Counted from the stretch's first letter, positions 1 through 8,808 are shown. The stretch is 64,000 nucleotides of DNA from Kitasatospora cinereorecta (GCF_024172095.1 NZ_JAMZDX010000008.1:310001-374000), one strand, 5' to 3'. The notes: generated by a model from the sequence alone, not told the origin. Translations and numbers: made by a program.

Positions 1-77
1 CCCGCGTCCTGCACAAGCTCGGCACCACGCGCAAAGCGGTGGGCGAGGCGCTCCGCGACCTGGAGGACCGCCCCTGA
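1..77 (+). CDS. C-terminal end of a LuxR-family regulator (cut by window start)
   Basis: Read from base 3, the sequence encodes 24 residues (RVLHKLGTTRKAVGEALRDL and a short tail) and then TGA. This is the end of the recognition helix and last helix of a LuxR/GerE HTH. It closely resembles the C-terminus of the large LuxR-type ATPase regulator at 41676-44552 (RKLGTTRKNIGAKL), so it may be the end of another LAL-type protein. Everything upstream is outside the window. Confidence 0.75.
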   Translation, partial: RVLHKLGTTRKAVGEALRDLEDRP

Positions 78-529
78 CCCCGGGCCGAGCGCCGTACCCG
101 GGGCCCTCGCGCGTCCGCCCCGAGCCCGCGCACGGGCCGGAACGCCCCTGCCCGTCCGCCGGAACACCCCCGCTGGCCGTGGTGGCCGCACGCGCCCGCG
201 CCGGACGGCTTGCGCCTCGGGCCGCGGACTTCCGCCGTACCCCCGACGACGTTGCCGAGGCTGTGAAGGCGCGACTGGTCCGCTCCCGGGTCGTGCGCAC
301 CTCGGCTGATCCCATCCGAGCGGCACGTGGGGTGGTGTGGTCCCACCGCGGAGGGCCCGGCCCCGCATAGCGGGACCGGGTCCTCCGTCCCCTGCGATCC
401 CCGATCGATGGTCGCTCGTCCAGTCGTGTTGGGCCTTGCCGCTTCGGAGCCGCGCCCAGCCGTCGGCCCGCGAGCCGGTGATGGCGGACGGCACTTCAGA
501 GACTTCGGATGCGGTAGGCGGCGGATCTT
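78..529. other. intergenic stretch without a recognisable gene
   Basis: There is no open frame with a ribosome-binding site or a recognisable product here. The short frames are products of the high GC content. The stretch separates the LuxR gene end from the control region of the fucose operon. Confidence 0.5.
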
Positions 530-558
530 TCACGCAAGTCATCCGATGACTTGCGTGA
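530..558. promoter_or_regulatory. 13-bp inverted repeat, candidate distal operator of the fucose operon
   Basis: The arms tcacgcaagtcat (530-542) and atgacttgcgtga (546-558) are perfectly complementary around a 3-base centre, ccg. The core (540-548) reads CATCCGATG, the same 9-base palindrome found twice more near the promoter at 737-745 and 769-777. It lies about 280 bp upstream of the first gene. Binding by the GntR regulator encoded at 8850-9545 is inferred. Confidence 0.6.
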
Positions 559-722
559 TGGAGGTCGTTGCCGATCTGGGGCCGCCGGGCCGGAGCCCTT
601 GCCGGAGGTTTCCGACTTGCGGACCATGGCTCCAGTTCCGCCTGGTGAAGGCGGCTTGAGTCAGCCGGTTTCGGCATTTGTGAAATCTCGACGAGGAGTG
701 GAACGGGCGGTCGGATGCCCGG

Positions 723-751
723 TTGCGATGCCAGATCATCGGATGTATGGT
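723..751 (+). promoter_or_regulatory. candidate promoter of the fucose operon
   Basis: A -35-like TTGCGA (723-728) is followed after 17 bases by a -10-like TATGGT (746-751). The spacer contains a CATCGGATG palindrome, and a second palindrome lies just past the expected start point, a classic repressor layout. The first gene starts about 75 bp downstream. Confidence 0.5.
737..745. promoter_or_regulatory. CATC(C/G)GATG operator copy 2
   Basis: CATCGGATG sits between the proposed -35 and -10 boxes. It shares the palindrome CATC-S-GATG with 540-548 and 769-777. A repressor bound here would block RNA polymerase. Confidence 0.5.
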
Positions 752-768
752 CTGCCGAAAACATCATT

Positions 769-777
769 CATCCGATG
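769..777. promoter_or_regulatory. CATC(C/G)GATG operator copy 3
   Basis: CATCCGATG lies about 20 bases after the proposed -10 box and 32 bases after copy 2 (start to start, three helical turns). The flanks aaacatc and gatgttt also form an interrupted inverted repeat. Confidence 0.5.
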
Positions 778-827
778 TTTGGCCATGTGGGGGCGCAACC
801 CCAGAGCGATGACGGGAGAGCGGAACG

Positions 828-1679
828 ATGAAGCTCATGCGGGTCGGGGCGCCGGGCGCGGAAGCGCCGGTGCTCCTCGACAAGGACGGCGCCACGTACG
901 CGCTGGCCGGTCTGGCCGCCGACATCGACGGGGAGTTCCTGGCGGGTGGCGGGATCGAGCGGGTCCGGCAGGCGCTCGCCGCCGGCGAACTGCCGCTGGT
1001 CGACATAGCCGCCCTGCGGGTCGGGGCACCGGTCGCGCGCCCGGGCAAGGTGGTGTGCGTCGGCCTCAACTACCGCGACCACGCCGAGGAGACGGGTGCC
1101 GCGATCCCGCCGCGTCCGGTGGTCTTCATGAAGGACGCCTCCACCGTGGTCGGCCCCTACGACCGGGTGCCGATTCCCCGCGGGTCCACCAAGACCGACT
1201 GGGAGGTCGAGCTCGCGGTGGTGATCGGCAGCGAGGCCCGCTACCTGGGCGATCCGTCCGAGGCGGCCGCCTGCATCGCCGGCTACGCGATCAGCAACGA
1301 CGTCTCCGAGCGGGAGTTCCAGCTCGAGTACTCCGCCCAGTGGGACCTCGGGAAGTCCTGCGAGGGCTTCAATCCGCTGGGGCCCTGGCTGGTCACCCCC
1401 GACGAGGTCGGCGACCCGCAGTCGCTGGGCCTGCGTCTGGCGGTCAACGGCGAGCCGCGCCAGAACGGCGACACCAAGAACATGATCTTCGACGTGGCGT
1501 ACCTGGTCTGGTACCTGAGCCAGTACATGGTGCTGCGCCCCGGCGACGTCATCAACACCGGCACCCCCGCCGGCGTCGCACTGGGCCTGCCCGGCACCCC
1601 CTACCTGCGCGAAGGGGATGTGGTCGAGCTGTCCATCGACGGCCTCGGCACCCAGCGCCAGACTTTCGTGAACGCGTGA
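828..1679 (+). CDS. FAH-family hydrolase, probable 2,4-diketo-3-deoxy-L-fuconate hydrolase
   Basis: This 283-residue fumarylacetoacetate-hydrolase-family protein has VGLNYRDHAEE at about 79-89, the metal-binding stretch WEVELAVV (Glu126, Glu128) and the NDVS and KSCEGFNPLGPW blocks at 157-187. In bacterial L-fucose degradation an enzyme of this family cleaves 2,4-diketo-3-deoxy-L-fuconate to pyruvate and L-lactate. That role fits here because fuconate dehydratase and a keto-acid dehydrogenase follow, and LutABC for lactate lies in the same operon. The enzyme is cytoplasmic and metal-dependent. The ATG start follows a purine-rich gagagcgga stretch. It is the first gene after the operator-bearing promoter. 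The substrate is inferred from context; sequence alone gives only the family. Confidence 0.8.
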   Translation: MKLMRVGAPGAEAPVLLDKDGATYALAGLAADIDGEFLAGGGIERVRQALAAGELPLVDIAALRVGAPVARPGKVVCVGLNYRDHAEETGAAIPPRPVVFMKDASTVVGPYDRVPIPRGSTKTDWEVELAVVIGSEARYLGDPSEAAACIAGYAISNDVSEREFQLEYSAQWDLGKSCEGFNPLGPWLVTPDEVGDPQSLGLRLAVNGEPRQNGDTKNMIFDVAYLVWYLSQYMVLRPGDVINTGTPAGVALGLPGTPYLREGDVVELSIDGLGTQRQTFVNA

Positions 1680-1690
1680 AAGGCACCGCC

Positions 1691-3031
1691 ATGACCGCCA
1701 CAACAGCGCGGATCACCGCCGTCGACACCTATGACGTCCGCTTCCCGACCTCGCGGGAGCTGGACGGGTCCGACGCGATGAACCCCGACCCCGACTACTC
1801 CGCCGCCTACCTGATCCTGCGCACCTCCGCAGGCGGCCACGAGGGCCACGGCTTCACCTTCACCATCGGCCGCGGCAACGACGTCCAGGTCGCCGCCATC
1901 GACGCACTGCGCGACCACGTCGTCGGACGGCCGGTCGCGGAGCTGTGCGCCGACCCCGGCTCGCTCTACCGCGACCTGATCGGCGACAGCCAGCTGCGCT
2001 GGCTCGGACCCGAGAAGGGCGTGATGCACATGGCCATCGGCGCCGTCGTCAACGCCGTCTGGGACCTCGCGGCCAAGCGCGAGGGCAAGCCGCTGTGGCA
2101 GCTCCTCGCCGACGCCGACCCCGAATGGCTGGTCTCCCAGGTCGACTTCCGCTACCTCGCCGACGCGCTCACCCCCGACGACGCCCTGGAGCTGCTGCGC
2201 CGCGGCCGCCCGGGCGCCGCCGAGCGCCGTGCCGAGCTGCTGCGCCGCGGGTACCCCGCCTACACCACCTCGCCCGGCTGGCTCGGCTACTCCGACGAGA
2301 AGCTGACCCGCCTCGCCAAGCAGGCGGTCGCCGACGGGTTCACCCAGATCAAGCTGAAGGTCGGTGCCGACCTGGCCGACGACATCCGCCGCTGCCGCAC
2401 CGCCCGCGAAGCCGTCGGCCCGGACCTCCGCATCGCGATCGACGCCAACCAGCGCTGGGACGTCGCCGAGGCGATCGAGTGGACCAACGCGCTGGCGGAG
2501 TTCGACCCGTACTGGATCGAGGAGCCCACCAGCCCCGACGACATCCTCGGCCACGCCGCCGTCCGCCGCGGAGTCGCGCCGATCAAGGTCGCCACCGGCG
2601 AGCACGTCCAGAACCGCATCATCTTCAAGCAGCTGCTCCAGGCCGGCGCGATCGACGTCCTGCAGCTGGACTCCGCCAGGGTCGCCGGGGTCAACGAGAA
2701 CCTCGCGATCCTGCTGCTGGCCGCGAAGTTCGGGGTGCCGGTCTGCCCGCACGCGGGCGGTGTGGGCCTGTGCGAGCTGGTCCAGCACCTGTCGATGTTC
2801 GACTACGTCGCCCTGTCCGGCACCACCGAGGACCGCGTGATCGAGTACGTCGACCACCTCCACCAGCACTTCCTCGACCCGGTGGTGATCGACAACGGCC
2901 ACTACCGGGCACCCACCGCCCCCGGCTTCTCCGCCGCCATGCACCAGTCGACCATCGACACCTTCACCTTCCCCGGCGGCGCGTTCTGGACCGCCGACCG
3001 GGCCGAATCGAACCGGGAGGGACAGGCATGA
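1691..3031 (+). CDS. fucD: L-fuconate dehydratase (enolase superfamily)
   Basis: The 446-residue protein belongs to the mandelate racemase/fuconate dehydratase branch of the enolase superfamily. It shows the catalytic KxK (Lys221-x-Lys223 in IKLKVG), metal-binding Asp251 in IDANQRWD, Glu277/Glu278 in WIEEPTSPDD, His305 in ATGEH, and the late CPHAGGVGLCE block. It dehydrates L-fuconate to 2-keto-3-deoxy-L-fuconate in the cytoplasm. The ATG lies 11 bases after the preceding stop. The stop overlaps the next start (ATGA), showing translational coupling. The first 25 residues (TAVDTYDVRFPTS) match the start region usual for fuconate dehydratases. Among neighbouring enolase subfamilies, fuconate dehydratase fits best because of the pathway genes around it. 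Confidence 0.88.
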   Translation: MTATTARITAVDTYDVRFPTSRELDGSDAMNPDPDYSAAYLILRTSAGGHEGHGFTFTIGRGNDVQVAAIDALRDHVVGRPVAELCADPGSLYRDLIGDSQLRWLGPEKGVMHMAIGAVVNAVWDLAAKREGKPLWQLLADADPEWLVSQVDFRYLADALTPDDALELLRRGRPGAAERRAELLRRGYPAYTTSPGWLGYSDEKLTRLAKQAVADGFTQIKLKVGADLADDIRRCRTAREAVGPDLRIAIDANQRWDVAEAIEWTNALAEFDPYWIEEPTSPDDILGHAAVRRGVAPIKVATGEHVQNRIIFKQLLQAGAIDVLQLDSARVAGVNENLAILLLAAKFGVPVCPHAGGVGLCELVQHLSMFDYVALSGTTEDRVIEYVDHLHQHFLDPVVIDNGHYRAPTAPGFSAAMHQSTIDTFTFPGGAFWTADRAESNREGQA

Positions 3032-3789
3032 CCATTGACCTCGACGGGCTCACCGCCCTGGTCACCGGCGGCGCCTCCGGCATCGGCCTGGCCACCGCCC
3101 GACTGCTCGCCGGACGGGGCGCACAGGTCGCCGTCATCGACCTCGACCCGTCCGGCGCCCCCGCTCCGCTGCGCGGGTTCACCGCCGACGTGGCCGACGA
3201 CGCGTCTGTCCGGGCGGCCGTCGAGGCCGCGGCCAAGGCGCTCGGCGGCATCGACATCCTGGTCAACAACGCCGGCATCGGCGCCGCCGGGACGGTCGAG
3301 GACAACCCGGACGAGCAGTGGCACCGCGTGCTCGACGTCAACGTCCTCGGCATCGTCCGCACCACCCGCGCCGCCCTGCCGCACCTGCGCCGCTCGGCCT
3401 GCGCCTCCGTGGTCAACACCTGCTCCATCGCCGCCACCGCCGGCCTGCCGCAGCGCGCGCTGTACTCGGCCAGCAAGGGCGCGGTCCTGTCGCTGACCCT
3501 GGCGATGGCCGCCGACCACGTCCGCGAAGGAATCCGGGTCAACTGCGTCAACCCCGGCACGGTGGACACCCCGTGGGTCGGTCGGCTGCTGGACGCCGCC
3601 CCGGATCCGGCCGCCGAGCGCGCCGCCCTGAACGCCCGCCAGCCGCACGGCCGCCTGGTCAACGCGCAGGAAGTGGCCACGGCGATCGCATATCTGGCCT
3701 CGCCGGCGGCCGGCAGCACCACCGGGACAGCCCTGGCGGTCGACGGCGGCATGGCCGGGCTTCGTCTGCGACCGGAGTCGAAGCAGTGA
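3028..3789 (+). CDS. SDR-family 2-keto-3-deoxy-L-fuconate dehydrogenase
   Basis: This 253-residue classical short-chain dehydrogenase has the cofactor motif TGGASGIG at 13-20, NNAG near residue 78, catalytic Ser133 (NTCSIAA), and Tyr146/Lys150 in YSASK, with the NPGTVDTPW segment after it. In L-fucose catabolism an SDR oxidises the C4 hydroxyl of 2-keto-3-deoxy-L-fuconate with NAD+, giving the diketo acid cleaved by the first gene product. ATGA overlap with the dehydratase and GTGA overlap with the next gene mark it as an internal operon member. Its exact substrate rests on gene order. Confidence 0.82.
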   Translation: MTIDLDGLTALVTGGASGIGLATARLLAGRGAQVAVIDLDPSGAPAPLRGFTADVADDASVRAAVEAAAKALGGIDILVNNAGIGAAGTVEDNPDEQWHRVLDVNVLGIVRTTRAALPHLRRSACASVVNTCSIAATAGLPQRALYSASKGAVLSLTLAMAADHVREGIRVNCVNPGTVDTPWVGRLLDAAPDPAAERAALNARQPHGRLVNAQEVATAIAYLASPAAGSTTGTALAVDGGMAGLRLRPESKQ

Positions 3790-4784
3790 GCCTGCGACAC
3801 AACACCCTCGGCCGCAGCCCTGTACGGGTGAGCGAGCTGGCCTTCGGGGCGGCCGGGATCGGCAACCTGTTCACCGCGATGAGCGACGCCCAGGCGGAGC
3901 AGGCGGTGGCCGCTGCCTGGGACGTGGGCGTGCGCTACTTCGACACCGCCCCGCACTACGGCCTGGGCCTGTCGGAACGGCGGCTGGGTGACGCCCTCCG
4001 GGCAAGGCCCCGGGACGAGTACGTGCTCTCCACCAAGGTCGGCCGCGTGCTGGACCCCGTTCCGGCCGCTCGAGGCGATGACCTCGCCAACGGTTTCGCC
4101 GTCCCGGCCGACCACCGTCGCCGCTGGGACTTCACCGCTCAGGGCGTGCGCCAGTCGATCGAGGAGAGCCTGAACCGGCTCGGCCTCGACCGGATCGACA
4201 TCGTCTACCTCCACGACCCCGACGAGCACGCCGACCAGGCCCTCGCCGAGGCCTACCCGGAGCTGGAACGTCTGCGCGCCGAAGGCGTGCTCGGCGCGAT
4301 CGGTGTCGGCATGAACCAGGCCGGGCTGCTCGCCCGCTTCGTCCGGGAGACCGACATCGACGCGGTCCTGCTGGCCGGCCGCTACAGCCTGCTCGACCAG
4401 CGCGGCCTCGCCGAACTGTTCCCACTCGCCGAACAGCGCGGCGTCGGTGTGGTGGTCGGCGGGGTCTTCAACTCCGGCCTGCTCGCCGACCCGAAGCCCG
4501 GTGCCACCTTCGACTACACCACCGCCCCCGACGACCTGGTGTCGCGAGCCCTGGACCTCAAGAGCGTCTGCGAGCGGTACGGCGTTCCGCTGCGGGCAGC
4601 CGCGCTGCGGTTCCCGTTCGGGCACCCAGCGGTTGCGTCCGTCCTGGTCGGTACCCGCAGCGCCGCCGAGGTGCGGGACGCCGCCGCGATGCTCGACCAC
4701 CGCATCCCGGACGAGCTGTGGGCCGAACTGAAGGACCGCGGGCTGCTCCCCGCGGACGTGCCGACACCCCGGGAGGCAGGCTGA
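3786..4784 (+). CDS. aldo/keto reductase family L-fucose dehydrogenase
   Basis: The 332-residue AKR has the tetrad Asp53, Tyr58 (FDTAPHYGLGLSERRLG), Lys84 (STKVGR) and His143 (YLHDPD). Actinobacterial AKRs of this type oxidise L-fucose, and often D-arabinose or L-galactose, to the lactone. The GTG start at 3786 overlaps the previous stop, the pattern used throughout this operon. A closely similar second copy lies at 14170-15117 next to glycosidase genes. It would make L-fucono-lactone for the amidohydrolase encoded at 7939-8808. Assignment to fucose rather than another 6-deoxy sugar is inferred from the pathway. Confidence 0.82.
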   Translation: MSLRHNTLGRSPVRVSELAFGAAGIGNLFTAMSDAQAEQAVAAAWDVGVRYFDTAPHYGLGLSERRLGDALRARPRDEYVLSTKVGRVLDPVPAARGDDLANGFAVPADHRRRWDFTAQGVRQSIEESLNRLGLDRIDIVYLHDPDEHADQALAEAYPELERLRAEGVLGAIGVGMNQAGLLARFVRETDIDAVLLAGRYSLLDQRGLAELFPLAEQRGVGVVVGGVFNSGLLADPKPGATFDYTTAPDDLVSRALDLKSVCERYGVPLRAAALRFPFGHPAVASVLVGTRSAAEVRDAAAMLDHRIPDELWAELKDRGLLPADVPTPREAG

Positions 4785-5524
4785 TGCGGATCGCCCTGTT
4801 CATCACCTGCTTCAACGACACCATGTTCCCCGGCACCGGCCGGGCCGTGGTGAGCGTCCTGGAGCGCCTGGGCCACACGGTGGAGTTCCCGCAGGAGCAG
4901 ACCTGCTGCGGGCAGATGCACTTCAACACCGGCTACCGCCCGGACGCCGTCCCGCTGGTGGCCCGCTTCGCCCGCACCTTCGCCGGCTACGACGCCGTGG
5001 TCACACCGTCCGCGTCCTGCGCCGGGATGGCCCGCGAGAACCACCCGCTGCTCGCGGCCGACTACGGCCACGCCCAGCTCCAGCAGCAGGTCGCCGACGT
5101 GGTGCCCCGGGTTCACGAGTTCACCGAGTTCCTGACCGACGTCCTCGGCGTCACCGACGTGGGAGCGAGCTTCCCGCACCGGGTCAGCTACCACCCCACC
5201 TGCCACTCCCTGCGCGGACTGCGACTCGGCGACCGGCCGCTGGAGCTGCTCCGGGCGGTCAAGGGCATCGACCTGGTCGACCTACCGGACGCCGACTCCT
5301 GCTGCGGGTTCGGCGGCACCTTCGCCGTCAAGAACGCCGACACCTCCGCCGCCATGCTCGCCGACAAGGCGGACGGAGTGCTCTCCACCCGCGCCGAGGT
5401 GCTGTGCGCAGCCGACAACTCCTGCCTGATGCACATCGGCGGCGGCCTCTCCCGGCGGGGCAGCAGCGTCCGCGCCATGCACCTCGCCGAGATCCTCGCC
5501 GCCACCGAAGGAGGAACGCCATGA
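4784..5524 (+). CDS. lutA: L-lactate oxidation complex subunit LutA (CCG-domain protein)
   Basis: This 246-residue protein carries two cysteine-rich CCG domains. The first is ITCFNDTMFP with TCCGQMHFNTGY (about residues 6-52), the second YHPTCHSLRGL with DSCCGFGGTF (about 135-185). LutA/LldE works with LutB and LutC in flavin-independent oxidation of L-lactate to pyruvate. I chose the ATG at 4784, overlapping the previous TGA, because the family begins RIALFITCF. Its place among fucose genes makes sense because the FAH hydrolase releases L-lactate. Confidence 0.88.
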   Translation: MRIALFITCFNDTMFPGTGRAVVSVLERLGHTVEFPQEQTCCGQMHFNTGYRPDAVPLVARFARTFAGYDAVVTPSASCAGMARENHPLLAADYGHAQLQQQVADVVPRVHEFTEFLTDVLGVTDVGASFPHRVSYHPTCHSLRGLRLGDRPLELLRAVKGIDLVDLPDADSCCGFGGTFAVKNADTSAAMLADKADGVLSTRAEVLCAADNSCLMHIGGGLSRRGSSVRAMHLAEILAATEGGTP

Positions 5525-6987
5525 ACGCGCCCAGCAGCCGCGGCGTGGTCTGGCTCGGCTCCCCGGCCTTCCCCGACGCCGCCCGCGAGGCGCTCAAGGA
5601 CACCCGGCTGCGCGCCAACCTCAAGCGGGCCACCTCCACCATCCGCGACAAGCGCCTCGCCGTCGCCTCGGAACTGGACGACTGGGAGGCACTGCGCGAC
5701 GCCGCGGCCGCGATCAAGAAGTGCACCGCACGGCACCTGGACCACTACCTGGTCGAGCTGGAGGCCTCGGTCACCGCGGCGGGCGGCACCGTCCACTGGG
5801 CCTGCGACGCGGCCGAGGCCAACCGGATCGTCACCGAGCTCGTCCGGGCGACCGGCGAGAGCGAGGTCGTGAAGATCAAGTCCATGGCCACCCAGGAGAT
5901 CGGCCTCAACGAGCACCTCGCCGAGGCCGGGATCACCGCCTACGAGACCGACCTCGCCGAGCTGATCGTCCAGCTCGGCGACGACCGGCCCTCGCACATC
6001 CTGGTCCCGGCGATCCACAGGAACCGCACCGAGGTCCGCGACCTGTTCGCCGCCGAGATGGGCCACTGGGGGCAGCCGGCCCCCGAGGGCCTCACCGACG
6101 AGCCCGCCGACCTCGCCGAGGCCGCGCGCCGGCACCTGCGGGAGAAGTTCCTCACCGCCAAGGTGGCCGTCTCCGGCGCCAACTTCGCGGTCGCCGACAC
6201 CGGCACCGTCGTGGTGGTGGAGTCCGAGGGCAACGGCCGGATGTGCCTGACCCTGCCCGACACCCTGATCACCGTCATGGGCATCGAGAAGGTGGTACCG
6301 ACCTGGTCGGACCTGGAGGTGTTCCTGCAACTGCTGCCGCGCTCCTCCACCGGCGAGCGGATGAACCCCTACACCTCCACCTGGACCGGCACCACCGAAG
6401 GCGACGGACCGTCCGCGTTCCACCTGGTACTGCTCGACAACGGCCGTACCGACACCCTTGCCGACACCGTCGGCCGGCAGGTGCTCGGCTGCATCCGCTG
6501 CTCGGCCTGTCTCAACGTCTGCCCGGTCTTCGAACGCACCGGCGGCCACGCCTACGGCTCGGTCTACCCCGGCCCGATCGGCGCCGTCCTCACCCCGCAG
6601 CTGATCGGCGTCGAGAACGCCGCCACCCTGCCGTTCGCCTCCACCCTGTGCGGGGCCTGCTACGACGCCTGCCCCGTGAAGATCAACATCCCGGAGGTGC
6701 TGGCCCACCTGCGGGCCGAGGCCGTCGAGGCCAAGAACGGTCACACGGCGGAGGCGCTGGCCATGCGCGCGGCCGGGAAGGTCCTCGACTCCCCGCGCCT
6801 GCTCGCCGCCGCGCAGAAGGCCGCCTCGCTCGGCGGCCGCGCCCTCGCCCGGCGCGGAACCATCGGCCGCCTGCCCGGCCCGATGCACGGCTGGTCCGAC
6901 ACCCGCGACACCCCAGCGCCGCCCGCCGAGTCCTTCCGCACCTGGTGGCGCAAGAACCGCGAGAACAAGGAAGGGGAGCAGAGTTGA
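5521..6987 (+). CDS. lutB: L-lactate oxidation complex iron-sulfur subunit LutB
   Basis: The 488-residue protein has an N-terminal LUD domain (residues about 60-300, including KIKSMATQEI and FAVADTGTVVVVESEGNGR). Two ferredoxin-type 4Fe-4S motifs follow: Cys324-x2-Cys327-x2-Cys330-x3-Cys334 and Cys377-x2-Cys380-x3-Cys384. This is the LutB/LldF architecture. Electrons from L-lactate pass through the two clusters. The ATG at 5521 overlaps the lutA stop (ATGA) after GGAGG. The basic C-terminal tail ends in an overlap with lutC. Confidence 0.9.
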   Translation: MNAPSSRGVVWLGSPAFPDAAREALKDTRLRANLKRATSTIRDKRLAVASELDDWEALRDAAAAIKKCTARHLDHYLVELEASVTAAGGTVHWACDAAEANRIVTELVRATGESEVVKIKSMATQEIGLNEHLAEAGITAYETDLAELIVQLGDDRPSHILVPAIHRNRTEVRDLFAAEMGHWGQPAPEGLTDEPADLAEAARRHLREKFLTAKVAVSGANFAVADTGTVVVVESEGNGRMCLTLPDTLITVMGIEKVVPTWSDLEVFLQLLPRSSTGERMNPYTSTWTGTTEGDGPSAFHLVLLDNGRTDTLADTVGRQVLGCIRCSACLNVCPVFERTGGHAYGSVYPGPIGAVLTPQLIGVENAATLPFASTLCGACYDACPVKINIPEVLAHLRAEAVEAKNGHTAEALAMRAAGKVLDSPRLLAAAQKAASLGGRALARRGTIGRLPGPMHGWSDTRDTPAPPAESFRTWWRKNRENKEGEQS

Positions 6988-7634
6988 GCAGCCGCGACGC
7001 CGTCCTCGGCCGCATCCGCACCGCCCTCGCCGACGTCCCGAGCGGTGAGGCTCCCGAGGACGTGCCGGTGCCCCGGGCGTACCTCCGGTCGCACCTGGAA
7101 CCCGGACAGGACCCGGTGGCGCTCTTCGCCGAACGGGTCGCCGACTACCGCGCCACCGTCACCCGCACCGACCGCGCCCGCCTGGCCGCCGCCGTCGCCG
7201 CCGCCCTCACCCGGCGCGGTGCCCGCCGCCTCGCCCTGCCCGCCGGTTTCCCGAGCGAGCTGTTGCCGAGCGGCAGCTGGGAGTGGCACCCGGAGCCCCT
7301 GAACGTCCCCGCCCTGAATGCCCTCGACGGTACGGTCACGCTCGCCGCGGCAGGCATCGCCGTCACCGGCACCATCGTCCTCGACGCCGGCCCGGGCCAG
7401 GGGCGGCGCGCCCTCAGCCTCGTCCCGGACTACCACCTGTGCATCGTCCGCGCCGAGCAGATCGCCCCCGACGTCCCGGACGCCCTCGCCCGCCTCGACC
7501 CGACCCGGCCGCTCACCTTCATCTCCGGCCCGTCCGCCACCAGCGACATCGAACTCGACCGGGTCGAGGGCGTCCACGGCCCCCGCACCCTGGACGTGAT
7601 CATCGTCGGCCCCACCCGCCTGGAGCACCCGTGA
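6984..7634 (+). CDS. lutC: L-lactate oxidation complex subunit LutC (LUD domain)
   Basis: A 216-residue LUD-domain protein beginning LSSRDAVLGRIRTAL, with ITGTI-type and SGPSATSDIELDRVEGVHGP motifs near the C-terminus, typical of LutC/LldG. The start is a TTG at 6984 overlapping the lutB stop (TTGA), preceded by GGGGAG seven bases upstream; no better ATG or GTG lies nearby. It completes the three-subunit lactate oxidation complex. The gene ends in a GTGA overlap with the mutarotase. Confidence 0.85.
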   Translation: MSSRDAVLGRIRTALADVPSGEAPEDVPVPRAYLRSHLEPGQDPVALFAERVADYRATVTRTDRARLAAAVAAALTRRGARRLALPAGFPSELLPSGSWEWHPEPLNVPALNALDGTVTLAAAGIAVTGTIVLDAGPGQGRRALSLVPDYHLCIVRAEQIAPDVPDALARLDPTRPLTFISGPSATSDIELDRVEGVHGPRTLDVIIVGPTRLEHP

Positions 7635-7942
7635 AGATCGCCCTGCACACCCGTGTCCGCGCCGACCGGATCGAGGAGTACGAAGCCGCGCACCGAGCGG
7701 TGCCCGCCGAGCTCGCCGCTGCCATCCGGGCGGCCGGGGTGACCTCATGGACGATCTGGCGCAGCGGCTGCGAGCTGTTCCACCTGCTGGAGTGCGAGGA
7801 CTGCGCCCGCCTGCTCGCCGAGCTCGAAGACTTGCCGGTCAACGTCGCCTGGCAGACCCGGATGGCCGACCTCCTCGACATCGTCCACGACTACTCCTCG
7901 GACGGAACCCGGGCAGGTCTGGCGGAGGTGTGGCAGCTGTGA
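7631..7942 (+). CDS. L-fucose/L-rhamnose mutarotase family protein
   Basis: The 103-residue protein belongs to the RhaM/FucM-like mutarotase family (about 100-110 residues). It shows KIALHTRVRADRIEEYEAAH at the start, the WTIWRSGCELFHLLEC strand pair, and a late NVAWQTRMADLL segment. These small cytoplasmic enzymes speed anomer exchange of 6-deoxyhexoses. Within this operon it would supply the fucose anomer used by the AKR. The GTG start overlaps the lutC stop. Confidence 0.82.
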   Translation: MKIALHTRVRADRIEEYEAAHRAVPAELAAAIRAAGVTSWTIWRSGCELFHLLECEDCARLLAELEDLPVNVAWQTRMADLLDIVHDYSSDGTRAGLAEVWQL

Positions 7943-8808
7943 CGGACCGGCAGATCATCGACGCGCACCACCACGTCTGGGACCTGGCCGTGCGTCCGCA
8001 GCCCTGGATCACGGGGGAGGCGCTCGCCCCGCTCGCCCGGTCTTTCTCCGCCGAGGACCTGGAGGCCGAGGCACGGGCGGCAGGCGTGATCGGCACCGTC
8101 GTCGTGCAGACCGTCTGCGTCCCCGAGGAGACCCCCGAACTCCTGGCCCTTGCCGCCGGCAGCGACTTGGTCGCCGGAGTCGTCGGCTGGACCGACCTCA
8201 CCGCCCCGGACGTCGCCGACGCCATCGCCGCACTGCGCGAACTGCCCGGCGGCGACCGGCTGGTGGGCATCCGCCACCAGGTCCAGGAGGAAACCGACCC
8301 GACCTGGGTGCTGCGCCAGGACGTCCGGCGCGGCCTGCTCGCCGTCGGCCGGGCCGGCCTCGCCTTCGACCTGCTGGTCACGCCACAGCAACTGCCCGCG
8401 GCGTTCACCGTGGCAGCCGGGATGACCGGAGTGGGCTTCGTCCTCGACCACCTCGGCAAGCCGCCGATCGCCACCGGCCCGCTCACCCCGTGGGCCGCCG
8501 ACGTGCGTCGCCTGGCCGCCCTGCCCAACACCGTGTGCAAGCTCTCCGGCCTGGTGACCGAGGCGGCCCCCGGCACCGTGCGGATCGAGGACCTGGCCCC
8601 GTACGCCGACACCGCGCTGGACGCCTTCGGCCCGCAGCGGCTGCTCTTCGGCTCGGACTGGCCGGTCTGCACGCTCCGGGCCGGTTACGCCGAAACCGTG
8701 CGGATCGCCGATCGCCTCACCGACCGGCTCAGCCCGGCGGAGAAGGACGCGGTCTTCCGCGACAACGCGGTTCGCGCCTACGGCCTCCGCCCACCGGCGC
8801 GGCCGTGA
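7939..8808 (+). CDS. amidohydrolase, probable L-fucono-1,5-lactonase
   Basis: A 289-residue TIM-barrel amidohydrolase (amidohydrolase 2 / fuconolactonase family). The metal-site motif IIDAHHHVWDL lies at residues 6-16. GVVGWTDLT, GIRHQVQEE, FVLDHLGKPPI and VCKLSGL blocks follow, then LLFGSDWPV, whose Asp is the usual catalytic metal ligand. It should hydrolyse the lactone made by the fucose dehydrogenase to L-fuconate. The GTG start overlaps the mutarotase stop (GTGA). Confidence 0.85.
   Translation: MTDRQIIDAHHHVWDLAVRPQPWITGEALAPLARSFSAEDLEAEARAAGVIGTVVVQTVCVPEETPELLALAAGSDLVAGVVGWTDLTAPDVADAIAALRELPGGDRLVGIRHQVQEETDPTWVLRQDVRRGLLAVGRAGLAFDLLVTPQQLPAAFTVAAGMTGVGFVLDHLGKPPIATGPLTPWAADVRRLAALPNTVCKLSGLVTEAAPGTVRIEDLAPYADTALDAFGPQRLLFGSDWPVCTLRAGYAETVRIADRLTDRLSPAEKDAVFRDNAVRAYGLRPPARP

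Noticed and set aside
551..3031. A single 826-residue frame covering the first gene and fuconate dehydratase
   Set aside because: The first part is an out-of-frame shadow of the FAH hydrolase. The real dehydratase starts at 1691 with the family N-terminus.
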